From assembly GCA_002319875.1 (NCBI GenBank), contig DCFS01000188.1, positions 1-5,175 of the forward strand: 5,175 nt of DNA, read 5' to 3'. Positions 1 through 5,175 of the stretch are shown here, one piece after another. This DNA comes from Treponema sp. UBA1798. Its GTDB lineage: Bacteria; Spirochaetota; Spirochaetia; Treponematales; Treponemataceae. The position numbers and the translations under genes were made by a program. Each line of letters opens with the position of its first letter. Within the stretch, counting starts at the first letter, position 1. A model generated the notes under the pieces. It did not search any database. It saw nothing but the letters and a program-made list of their open reading frames with translations, and had not been told where the DNA came from.

Positions 1-807
1 GAATGCCACATAATCAAAACCCAGGCCATCCAGCACTTTACGCGCATAATCGTAACCGAGCAGTGTCGGATTACATTTGACAAACGTATGCAGTTTTTTT
101 TCAGTAAGCAGATACTTTGCCATACTTTCAATTTCAGCCGGCGGACAGCCGTGAAGCGTTGAAATAGTCACACTTCTGCTCACGGTACCCTGAATCCGTT
201 CGATATCGTCTATCGTAACGTGCTGAAGTCTGCCGCTCCGGACTGCTTCAAGTGCAGTAGCTTTACATTCCCTGAATATGGCAGTATTTTCCGCATGCTG
301 CATTTCTTCTATATATCTGTTTATTTTGGGAAGGCTGATACCGGCAAGGTCGTATCCCACACTCATATTAAATACGAAACCATTCCAGCTGCCAAGCCCA
401 AGTTCCTTTGAAAGTATTTTAAGGCAAAACCACGCTTTCACATATTCATCATAGGCCTGCGGTACATACAGTTCCGTACTCCATTCGCAGTTATACCCTT
501 CATCGCCTGCAAGAATACAGGGCTTGGAAACAGGCAGGTCGTCACCGTCAATTTTCTGTACAGTCTTGAGTTCGAAGAAACGGCCGCCGCACAGATAGGC
601 AGCTATGATATTCTGTGCCAGTTGCGTGTGAGGTCCCGCTGCCGGACCAAACGGCATTTCCGGCGTCTCACCGAATAATGAAAGCTTTTTAGCGCTGTCT
701 GTCCTGTAAAATTCTCTGACAGAAAAAATTGTCTTTTCATTACTGTATTCATCAAAAATATGATTCAGCAGATTCCCGAATGGAATGGGTACCATTTTAT
801 CGCTCAT
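1..807 (-). CDS. ygfK: YgfK N-terminal part (putative flavin/Fe-S oxidoreductase of purine catabolism), cut by the window edge
   Basis: The 269 residues visible match, from memory, the start of Escherichia coli YgfK, a protein of about 1030 residues annotated as a putative selenate reductase subunit. The family has an N-terminal dihydroorotate/dihydropyrimidine dehydrogenase-like barrel, then Fe-S and pyridine-nucleotide oxidoreductase domains; only part of the barrel is present here. Visible landmarks are GPAAGPHTQLAQN at residues 54-66, GGRFFELKTVQ at 74-84, FNMSVGY at 146-152, LHGCPP at 218-223 and FVKCNPTLLGY at 242-252. The start at 807 is supported by a GGAGAG site six bases upstream and by agreement with the E. 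coli N-terminus (M-x-D-x-M-x-PIPF). It lies 86 bases after ssnA on the same strand, so co-transcription is likely. YgfK homologues have been linked to anaerobic urate/purine breakdown and to selenium-dependent molybdenum hydroxylase loci; the exact reaction here is inference. No frameshift or in-frame stop is seen, and the remaining ~75% lies beyond position 1. Confidence 0.93.
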   Translation of the reverse strand, partial: MSDKMVPIPFGNLLNHIFDEYSNEKTIFSVREFYRTDSAKKLSLFGETPEMPFGPAAGPHTQLAQNIIAAYLCGGRFFELKTVQKIDGDDLPVSKPCILAGDEGYNCEWSTELYVPQAYDEYVKAWFCLKILSKELGLGSWNGFVFNMSVGYDLAGISLPKINRYIEEMQHAENTAIFRECKATALEAVRSGRLQHVTIDDIERIQGTVSRSVTISTLHGCPPAEIESMAKYLLTEKKLHTFVKCNPTLLGYDYARKVLDGLGFDYVAF

Positions 808-824
808 ATAACACTCTCCGATAT

Positions 825-852
825 ACCAGTTAAATCTTACAGAACAACTGGT
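825..852. repeat. 7-base inverted repeat in the ssnA-ygfK gap
   Basis: ACCAGTT (825-831) and AACTGGT (846-852) are perfect inverted copies separated by 14 bases. On the ygfK message this would form a small hairpin ending about 8 bases before the GGAGAG ribosome binding site. No T-run follows in either direction, so it does not look like an intrinsic terminator. It could be a processing or translation-control structure, a weak operator, or chance; the stem is short. Confidence 0.35.
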
Positions 853-893
853 TAAGTCATTGCAATTTAATCAGTGTATTCTTTTGCAGTCTT

Positions 894-2228
894 TCAGTTG
901 TTAATTCTCTTCCACAGATCGGCAGACTGTTCCCGTGATCTGGCCATAATTTCCTCTTCATCCATGTTGATAAGAACACGGTTCTCCATCAAAACCTTCC
1001 CCGCGCATACCGTAGTAATGACACTCCGACCATTCATACCAAAAACTATATGCCCGTTTATATTTGAAGCGTTGACCGGTGTAAGCGGTATATAATCGGT
1101 AACAATTACATCAGCTGCAGCACCCTGTTTAAGGACTCCCAGTTCCGGTTTAAAATAACGATTTGCCATAACTGCATTATTTTTGAACAGCAGCGAAGGT
1201 ATTTCCTCCCATCCTGCATTCGGATCTCCGGTAGCATGCTTATGGATGAGGTTTCCGACTTTATAACTTTCCAGCATGTCGTTAGTGTATCCGTCGGTTC
1301 CCAGGCCCAGCATGATGCATTTCTGGAACATTGCCGGAACATCGCCGCAGCCAACCGCATTTCCCATATTACTTTCAGGATTATGGACGACCATTGTATC
1401 GGTTTCCTTTATCATATCCATTTCCTGATTATCAACATGGACACAGTGAACAGCCAGTGTTTTCGGACCAAGAATATTCATGTCATACAGGCGATTGATG
1501 ATACGCTTGCCGTATCTCGATAAACAGTCTGTTACATCGCTCAAACCTTCAGCAACATGAATATGACAGCCGGTATTGTAGTCATCTGCCAGTTGCGCGC
1601 ATTTTTCCATTGTTTTATCGCTGATTGTAAAAGAGGCATGCATACCGACCATGCCAGCCTGCATCGTGTTATGCTCCGCATTACACTGCTTTATAAATGC
1701 TTCATTTTCAGCTATGGACGCAACTGATTTTTTTTCACCGTCACGGTCGCTTACCTCATAACAGAGACAAGTCCGTATTCCGGCTTCTGCCGCCGCACGG
1801 CTGATTTCATAAAGACTGCCTTCTACGGAACCGAAACTGGCATGGTGATCAAAAACTGTTGTTACACCATTCTTTATACAGTCGAGATATACCGATTTTG
1901 CGGACCAGTAGGTATCCTGCAGATTCATCGTGCGATCGAGTTTCCACCATAAACCCTCAAGAATATCAAGGAAACCTTTCGGATTATACCCCTTTATGGT
2001 AAGTCCGCGGGCAAATGCAGAATAAATATGATTATGCATATTGATCAGCGCCGGCATAATAGTACCGCCCCTGGCATCTATAAAACGGGCATCGGGATAT
2101 CTGCTTTTGAGTTCGGCAAAAATTCCTGTCTCCTTAATAATTCCACCGTCGCAAACAACCGCACCATTTGTAATAAAAGGATTGCTGTCATCACGGGTAA
2201 TAACCCGTCCGTTACCGATAATAATCAT
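894..2228 (-). CDS. ssnA: SsnA-type metal-dependent aminohydrolase
   Basis: This 444-residue amidohydrolase-superfamily protein matches E. coli SsnA (442 residues) along its length, from memory; shared stretches include the LWWKLDR segment at 93-99 and FDHHAS at 126-131. The metal and catalytic residues of the chlorohydrolase/deaminase branch can be placed: H65 and H67 (MHNH), H197 (GMHAS), H224 with E227 (HIHVAE), H261 (VHC) and D312 (GTDG). The family therefore predicts a cytosolic mononuclear-metal hydrolase acting on a C-N bond of a ring or amidine. Work on gut bacteria places SsnA with YgfK in anaerobic urate/purine breakdown, probably at or near ring opening; the substrate here is inferred. 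The ATG at 2228 is chosen over an in-frame TTG at 2267 because AGGGGAG lies just upstream, the N-terminus then fits SsnA, and the longer form would begin upstream of the likely transcription start. It leads a probable ssnA-ygfK operon and diverges from a purine permease. The active site is intact. Confidence 0.95.
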   Translation of the reverse strand: MIIIGNGRVITRDDSNPFITNGAVVCDGGIIKETGIFAELKSRYPDARFIDARGGTIMPALINMHNHIYSAFARGLTIKGYNPKGFLDILEGLWWKLDRTMNLQDTYWSAKSVYLDCIKNGVTTVFDHHASFGSVEGSLYEISRAAAEAGIRTCLCYEVSDRDGEKKSVASIAENEAFIKQCNAEHNTMQAGMVGMHASFTISDKTMEKCAQLADDYNTGCHIHVAEGLSDVTDCLSRYGKRIINRLYDMNILGPKTLAVHCVHVDNQEMDMIKETDTMVVHNPESNMGNAVGCGDVPAMFQKCIMLGLGTDGYTNDMLESYKVGNLIHKHATGDPNAGWEEIPSLLFKNNAVMANRYFKPELGVLKQGAAADVIVTDYIPLTPVNASNINGHIVFGMNGRSVITTVCAGKVLMENRVLINMDEEEIMARSREQSADLWKRINN

Positions 2229-2231
2229 ATA

Positions 2232-2238
2232 CTCCCCT
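2232..2238 (-). promoter_or_regulatory. ssnA ribosome binding site
   Basis: AGGGGAG on the minus strand ends three bases before the ATG at 2228, with its AGGGG core five bases away. It decides the ssnA start in favour of this ATG over the upstream TTG at 2267, which has no comparable site. Confidence 0.75.
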
Positions 2239-2250
2239 GCTTTTGTACAC

Positions 2251-2278
2251 ATTATATCATACCACAAAAGGAAGGCAA
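2251..2278 (-). promoter_or_regulatory. Predicted sigma-70-type promoter of ssnA
   Basis: Reading the minus strand, TTGCCT (2278-2273) is followed after 16 bases by a consensus TATAAT (2256-2251), with TGA directly in front giving an extended -10. Transcription would start near 2244, leaving a leader of only about 16 bases before the ATG. That leaves no room for a riboswitch, so control is more likely at transcription initiation. The inverted repeat at 2304-2332 lies about 25 bases upstream of this -35. Confidence 0.72.
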
Positions 2279-2303
2279 GTCATCATCTAAATATTTTTAA
2301 GGA

Positions 2304-2332
2304 CAACTAAAAAATAATCTATTTTTTAGTTG
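2304..2332. promoter_or_regulatory. Perfect 12-base inverted repeat, probable operator shared by ssnA and the permease
   Basis: CAACTAAAAAAT (2304-2315) and ATTTTTTAGTTG (2321-2332) are exact reverse complements around the five-base centre AATCT. The right arm overlaps the TTGCAA -35 of the rightward permease promoter by three bases, and the repeat sits just upstream of the leftward ssnA promoter. A long symmetrical AT-rich site between divergent promoters fits binding of a dimeric regulator. The stem has few G-C pairs and lies ahead of the genes, so a terminator role is unlikely. The regulator is not in this window and its family cannot be named. Confidence 0.65.
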
Positions 2333-2357
2333 CAAAATCACACAACTGCTTTATACT
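2330..2357 (+). promoter_or_regulatory. Predicted sigma-70-type promoter of the permease gene
   Basis: TTGCAA (2330-2335) is followed after 16 bases by TATACT (2352-2357), a 4/6 and a 5/6 match to the consensus hexamers. The start of transcription would fall near 2364, giving a leader of roughly 23 bases to the TTG start. The -35 overlaps the inverted repeat at 2304-2332, so protein binding there should interfere with this promoter. Confidence 0.62.
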
Positions 2358-2374
2358 TAAACCGATGTAACAGC

Positions 2375-2380
2375 AAGGAG
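2375..2380 (+). promoter_or_regulatory. Permease ribosome binding site that points to a TTG start
   Basis: AAGGAG is followed by six bases and then TTG at 2387. The upstream in-frame ATG at 2330 falls inside the operator and -35 region, upstream of the likely transcript start, and the downstream ATG at 2405 has no Shine-Dalgarno sequence. The TTG is therefore the best start. Confidence 0.75.
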
Positions 2381-2386
2381 AAAGAT

Positions 2387-3727
2387 TTGCCTTATACAAA
2401 TGATATGAAAAAAGAAACGGACCTTTTGTTCAGTCTTGACGGAACACCTCCTGTAAGGCTCGCATTTCCACTCGCATTCCAGCATGTCGTCGCAATGATC
2501 GTCGGATGTGTTACTCCGGCACTTATTCTGGCAAATATTACTCATATTGCGCCTGCAGCAAAAATCTATCTTGTTCAGAGCTCTCTTGTTATTGCCGGGC
2601 TGTCGACACTTGTACAACTGTTCCGGCCTGCTAAATTTCTGGGAAGCGGACTGCCTGTTATTCTCGGGGTCAGTTTTGCGTATCTTCCAAGCATGCAGGC
2701 AATCGCAGAAGGATACGATCTGGCTACGATTTTTGGCGCACAGATCGCTGGCGGGTGCGTTGCCATAGTGGCAGGAGTTTTTATCAGACAGCTCAGAAAA
2801 TTTTTCCCGCCACTTATAACAGGAACGGTTGTTTTTACGATCGGGCTGTCTCTGTATCCAACCGCAATTAATTACATGGCTGGTGGGACAGGCTCCCCTC
2901 GATATGGATCATGGGAAAACTGGCTTATTTCATTTTTTACACTGGCAGTTGTTACACTGCTCACCCATTTTGGCAAAGGTGTTTTTAAGCTTGCATCCAT
3001 TCTCGCCGGAATCATTGCCGGATATCTTGCTTCCCTGCCATTCGGGCTCGTAAATTTTACAGCCCTTTCGGCAGCCTCCGCATTCCAGCTACCACAGATA
3101 TTGTACTTCGGTATCAAATTTGAAATTTCCAGCTGCATAGCGATCGGTATACTGTTTGCCATCAACTCAATTCAGCTCATCGGAGATTTCACTGCCACTA
3201 CAATAGGAGGACTTGAACGGGAACCGACGACGGACGAACTGCATGGCGGCATCATAGGCTATGGTATTACAAACATATTCGGCAGCCTGATCGGGGGACT
3301 TCCTACTGCAACCTACAGCCAGAATGTAGGCATTGTCACGTCAACAAAGGTTATTAACCGGAAAATGATGGGGCTTGCTGCAATACTGATTCTGTTTGCC
3401 GGTATGATACCAAAATTCTCAGCGCTCCTCACTACAATTCCGCAATGTGTTCTCGGCGGCGCGACTATTTCCGTTTTCGCTTCAATCGCCATGACCGGCA
3501 TGAAACTTGTTACGTCATCTCCGATGAGCTTCCGGAATTCATCGATTGTCGGGCTTTCAGCAGCTCTCGGTATCGGCATCAGTCAGGCCAGTACAGCACT
3601 TTCCTCATTCCCGGACTGGGTACTTGTCATATTCGGAAAATCTCCGGTCGTTGTAGCCACACTGGTCGCCGTGCTCCTTAATATCATCCTGCCCAAACCT
3701 GAGCAGGACGAACACCGGCAATTCTAG
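2387..3727 (+). CDS. NCS2-family purine (xanthine/uric acid type) permease
   Basis: This 446-residue hydrophobic protein belongs to the nucleobase:cation symporter-2 (NAT) family, which imports xanthine, urate, uracil or related bases with protons through about 14 membrane segments. Visible marks are QH at 32-33 in the first membrane segment, a GSGLPVILG stretch at 86-94, IGDFTAT at 265-271, and the NAT signature QNVGIVTSTK at 312-321, which fits the Q/E/P-N-x-G-x4-T-R/K/G pattern. The QN form of that signature is typical of purine rather than uracil transporters. By alignment from memory to XanQ (E272-T-I-G-D276), the normally conserved substrate-binding Glu is Gln263, with Asp267 kept. The TTG start at 2387 is set by the AAGGAG before it. 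Divergence from ssnA-ygfK across a shared operator suggests it brings in the purine those enzymes break down; which base is inference. Its stop overlaps the stop of the convergent phosphatase gene by four bases. The gene is intact. Confidence 0.92.
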   Translation: MPYTNDMKKETDLLFSLDGTPPVRLAFPLAFQHVVAMIVGCVTPALILANITHIAPAAKIYLVQSSLVIAGLSTLVQLFRPAKFLGSGLPVILGVSFAYLPSMQAIAEGYDLATIFGAQIAGGCVAIVAGVFIRQLRKFFPPLITGTVVFTIGLSLYPTAINYMAGGTGSPRYGSWENWLISFFTLAVVTLLTHFGKGVFKLASILAGIIAGYLASLPFGLVNFTALSAASAFQLPQILYFGIKFEISSCIAIGILFAINSIQLIGDFTATTIGGLEREPTTDELHGGIIGYGITNIFGSLIGGLPTATYSQNVGIVTSTKVINRKMMGLAAILILFAGMIPKFSALLTTIPQCVLGGATISVFASIAMTGMKLVTSSPMSFRNSSIVGLSAALGIGISQASTALSSFPDWVLVIFGKSPVVVATLVAVLLNIILPKPEQDEHRQF

Positions 3728-4851
3728 CGCAAATTTTCCCTGATGTCAGTCAGCTGCTTATCGGTCAAACCGACCGTTTCACGCAGGTATTTTTCCGCTA
3801 CTTTGCCAACCGTTTTGTCGGTAACAGCTTTATCATGATTCATGACTTTAAACATATCCGGAATGGTACGACCGATCGCTTCATACTGCGGTGAAGCTTT
3901 TTTTACGCCGAAATAATTTTCAAAGCTGATCATGTAATCGGCGCTCATTTCTTCAAGTGTAGCACCTGAAGCTGCTTCCAGTACGGCACAGACAAAACCG
4001 GCACGGTCTTTACCTTCATTACAGTGGACAAGATACGGTCCGTTCTTGTGTTCTGCCAGAAAAACAAGCCCGTCATGGAGTTTTGCAACAAAATCTTTAT
4101 CAGTAAAATCTACTCCCATATTAAGAAATACGACATTTCCGGCATCAGTCAGGGAAGCATAATAGGGGACATCCGTAAGATGAGACGCTGCGCTTTCCCT
4201 GCTGTCGGCAAGATTCAGTACTGTCTGTATTTTTGCCGCCTCTGCAAGTTTTGCAGCATAAGGCGCACGCACATCTCCTAATACGGGATTGCAGGAACGA
4301 TACAGGCGGTTCTGCGCTATTTTTCCTGCCTTTACAGCGCGAAAGTTGGCGAAAACCTCATCCGAACTGTATGCAGACCGGTCATCACTCTTTTTTAACT
4401 GTCTGATCTGGTATTCCTGAAGATAACCTGCCTTGCTTTTAAGGGTAACCGTTACGGGAGTACCAGCAGCAGCGCTGCTTGTCTTTGCAAAATTTCCCAT
4501 ATTGATCGCAAGGGAAACAGTCCCCTTACTCAGACGGATCAGATATTTTCCGTTATCGACATCACTGTAATTAGTACATACAGGAGATTCGTATGCAAAC
4601 GTCCCCGCTTCAACTTTTGCGATATCACCGGCTTCATAACCTTTCCCGGTAAATTCGGCTTCCGTCACTGCAAGAGTACAGTTCCCGTATTTATCAACGG
4701 ATGAAACAGTTGTAGTCACAGCCTCTGTCTTTACAGACTGTGCAGCTATACCGTTATCTGCCGCTCTGCCGGCAGATGCACAGCTGAAACAGAATAACGT
4801 ACCACTTAAGGCAAAAAGCACACCAGCCGTTTTCAACAATTTTTTATTCAT
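3724..4851 (-). CDS. Exported tyrosine phosphatase-like protein with an N-terminal SAM-HAT-C-like domain
   Basis: This is a 375-residue protein with a Lys-rich N-terminus and hydrophobic stretch (residues 5-24), typical of a signal peptide. Cleavage may follow A27 (ASA), or C24 may be lipidated, though the lipobox is weak. Residues 45-140 resemble the C-terminal domain of SAM hydroxide adenosyltransferases: VDKYGN at 52-57, then an NYSDVDNGKYLI stretch and a KGTVSLAINMGNFA stretch at 109-122. Residues 165-315 form a protein tyrosine phosphatase domain of the Y_phosphatase3 type, with the P-loop HCNEGKDR at 276-283 (nucleophile Cys277, Arg283) and LYRSCNP at 183-189. The residue after Arg283 is Ala, not the usual Ser/Thr. 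The protein is predicted to remove phosphate from an extracytoplasmic substrate, which is unknown. The ATG at 4851 follows GGAGG by five bases; an in-frame TTG at 4884 overlaps the promoter and is less likely. It has its own promoter and no evident link to the purine genes. Confidence 0.85.
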   Translation of the reverse strand: MNKKLLKTAGVLFALSGTLFCFSCASAGRAADNGIAAQSVKTEAVTTTVSSVDKYGNCTLAVTEAEFTGKGYEAGDIAKVEAGTFAYESPVCTNYSDVDNGKYLIRLSKGTVSLAINMGNFAKTSSAAAGTPVTVTLKSKAGYLQEYQIRQLKKSDDRSAYSSDEVFANFRAVKAGKIAQNRLYRSCNPVLGDVRAPYAAKLAEAAKIQTVLNLADSRESAASHLTDVPYYASLTDAGNVVFLNMGVDFTDKDFVAKLHDGLVFLAEHKNGPYLVHCNEGKDRAGFVCAVLEAASGATLEEMSADYMISFENYFGVKKASPQYEAIGRTIPDMFKVMNHDKAVTDKTVGKVAEKYLRETVGLTDKQLTDIRENLR

Positions 4852-4856
4852 ATTAT

Positions 4857-4861
4857 CCTCC
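4857..4861 (-). promoter_or_regulatory. Ribosome binding site of the phosphatase gene
   Basis: GGAGG on the minus strand stands five bases before the ATG at 4851. It selects this ATG over the upstream in-frame TTG at 4884 and gives a clean signal peptide at the N-terminus. Confidence 0.78.
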
Positions 4862-4874
4862 AGATCAGCTTCAT

Positions 4875-4883
4875 AGTATAACA
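4875..4883 (-). promoter_or_regulatory. Predicted extended -10 promoter of the phosphatase gene
   Basis: On the minus strand TGTTATACT gives an extended -10 (TG, one base, TATACT). No good -35 hexamer is found at 16-18 bases upstream; the best candidates match only two or three positions, so the extended element would have to carry recognition. Transcription would start near 4868 with a leader of about 17 bases. Confidence 0.5.
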
Positions 4884-4984
4884 AAACTGAAGACGTAATG
4901 CGACCCCTGAATCAACAAGCCCTCAACACAAATAAAGAGATTCATATTTCATAGTTATCCGCAGAAAACCACAAAGATGTTTTT

Positions 4985-5175
4985 TTATGATCGTATGGCC
5001 CAGCGCAGACGAACTGATCTGGATCGCGGATTACTGAATCGCTCTTCCTTACTTTCCCTTATTTCGTGATCCTGAATATGAGAATAAATTCCGAATCGCT
5101 CCCCTTCTTCAAAAGCCCGGACTACACGACAGTCTTCTCCGGAATGAAATGTAAGTATCACAACACGACCTCCGG
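4985..5175 (-). CDS. rsmH: C-terminal end of an RsmH (MraW)-type 16S rRNA cytosine-N4 methyltransferase, cut by the window edge
   Basis: The last 62 residues of a protein that begins beyond 5175 and ends with TAA at 4987-4985. Two stretches match the C-terminus of the RsmH/MraW family: GGRVVILTFHSGED at residues 1-14, where the family usually has FHSLEDR, and NPRSRSVRLRWAIRS at 48-62, where the family has NxRARSAKLR. RsmH uses S-adenosylmethionine to methylate N4 of C1402 in 16S rRNA in the cytoplasm. Only about 33 residues separate FHSGED from NPRSRS, against roughly 50 in Bacillus subtilis and E. coli RsmH as remembered, so the insert before the C-terminal motif is shortened. FHSGED in place of FHSLED is also atypical. 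This may be a second, divergent RsmH-type paralogue rather than the mraZ-rsmH-ftsL cell-division copy; no ftsL-like gene follows it, and the next gene on the strand is the phosphatase, 133 bases on. The gene symbol is by family only. Confidence 0.82.
   Translation of the reverse strand, partial: GGRVVILTFHSGEDCRVVRAFEEGERFGIYSHIQDHEIRESKEERFSNPRSRSVRLRWAIRS

Noticed and set aside
220..411. Plus-strand open frame of 63 codons
   Set aside because: It lies antisense within ygfK, has no recognisable domain, and the minus-strand frame is clearly the conserved YgfK coding sequence.
808..893. Separate promoter for ygfK in the 86-base gap after ssnA
   Set aside because: TTGCAA and TTGTTC candidates have wrong spacing to any -10-like hexamer, or would place the start inside the ribosome binding site; co-transcription with ssnA is simpler.
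1106..1523. Open frames on both strands inside ssnA (84 and 95 codons)
   Set aside because: They overlap the conserved SsnA frame in full and have no protein features; they are shadows of that gene.
2229..2386. Possible purine riboswitch in the ssnA or permease leader
   Set aside because: The predicted leaders are about 16 and 23 bases long, too short for an aptamer, and no purine-aptamer-like conserved core was found.
2508..3165. Alternative-frame open frames across the permease, some with hydrophobic stretches
   Set aside because: Hydrophobicity follows from the permease's membrane-segment codons read in other frames; no start signals or family motifs were seen.
3755..3775. Small hairpin TCGGT-CAA-ACCGA near the 3' end of the permease transcript
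   Set aside because: It has a five-pair stem with no following T-run and lies within phosphatase coding sequence, so it does not qualify as a terminator.
4905..4955. TGAATC / GATTCA inverted pair and repeated TGTTGA in the gap upstream of the phosphatase gene
   Set aside because: The matches are only six bases and widely spaced, with no relation to the -10; chance is sufficient.
4960..4987. T-run at 4981-4986 as part of a terminator between the rsmH-like and phosphatase genes
   Set aside because: No G-C-rich stem precedes the T-run on the plus strand, and on the minus strand it reads as an A-run at the stop codon; no stable hairpin was found on either side.

Overview
The window holds three complete genes and two genes cut by its edges. 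They are packed closely, with no gene-free stretch longer than about 160 bases. Base composition is moderate, Shine-Dalgarno sequences are strong (AGGGGAG, AAGGAG, GGAGG), and one gene appears to use a TTG start. With the ssnA/ygfK pair, this points to an anaerobic, probably host-associated bacterium such as a clostridium-like Firmicute or a spirochaete. The sequence alone does not settle which, and no genus is claimed.

Left part (1-3727): this looks like a purine or urate catabolism locus arranged around one control region. On the minus strand, ssnA (a metal-dependent amidohydrolase, 894-2228) is followed after 86 bases by ygfK (1-807, C-terminal part outside the window). On the plus strand, an NCS2-family purine permease (2387-3727) diverges from ssnA. 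The 158 bases between ssnA and the permease hold a recognisable promoter for each gene and a perfect 12-base inverted repeat (2304-2332) that overlaps the -35 of the permease promoter. The simplest reading is joint control of uptake and breakdown of a purine by one regulator. ssnA and ygfK homologues belong to the gene set linked to anaerobic uric acid and purine breakdown in enterobacteria and gut anaerobes. I cannot tell from sequence which purine is used here.

Right part (3724-5175): the minus-strand gene convergent with the permease encodes an exported or lipid-anchored protein tyrosine phosphatase-like protein. Its N-terminal half resembles the C-terminal domain of SAM hydroxide adenosyltransferases (formerly DUF62). 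Its stop codon overlaps that of the permease within a single CTAG. Upstream of it, on the same strand, lies the C-terminal end of an RsmH (MraW)-type rRNA methyltransferase whose C-terminal region is short for the family. Nothing ties these two genes functionally to the purine genes.

The points most worth a second look are the divergent operator, the permease with Gln at the usual substrate-binding Glu position, the phosphatase fusion with its atypical P-loop, and the shortened RsmH tail. No RNA genes, mobile elements, CRISPR arrays or riboswitches were seen.
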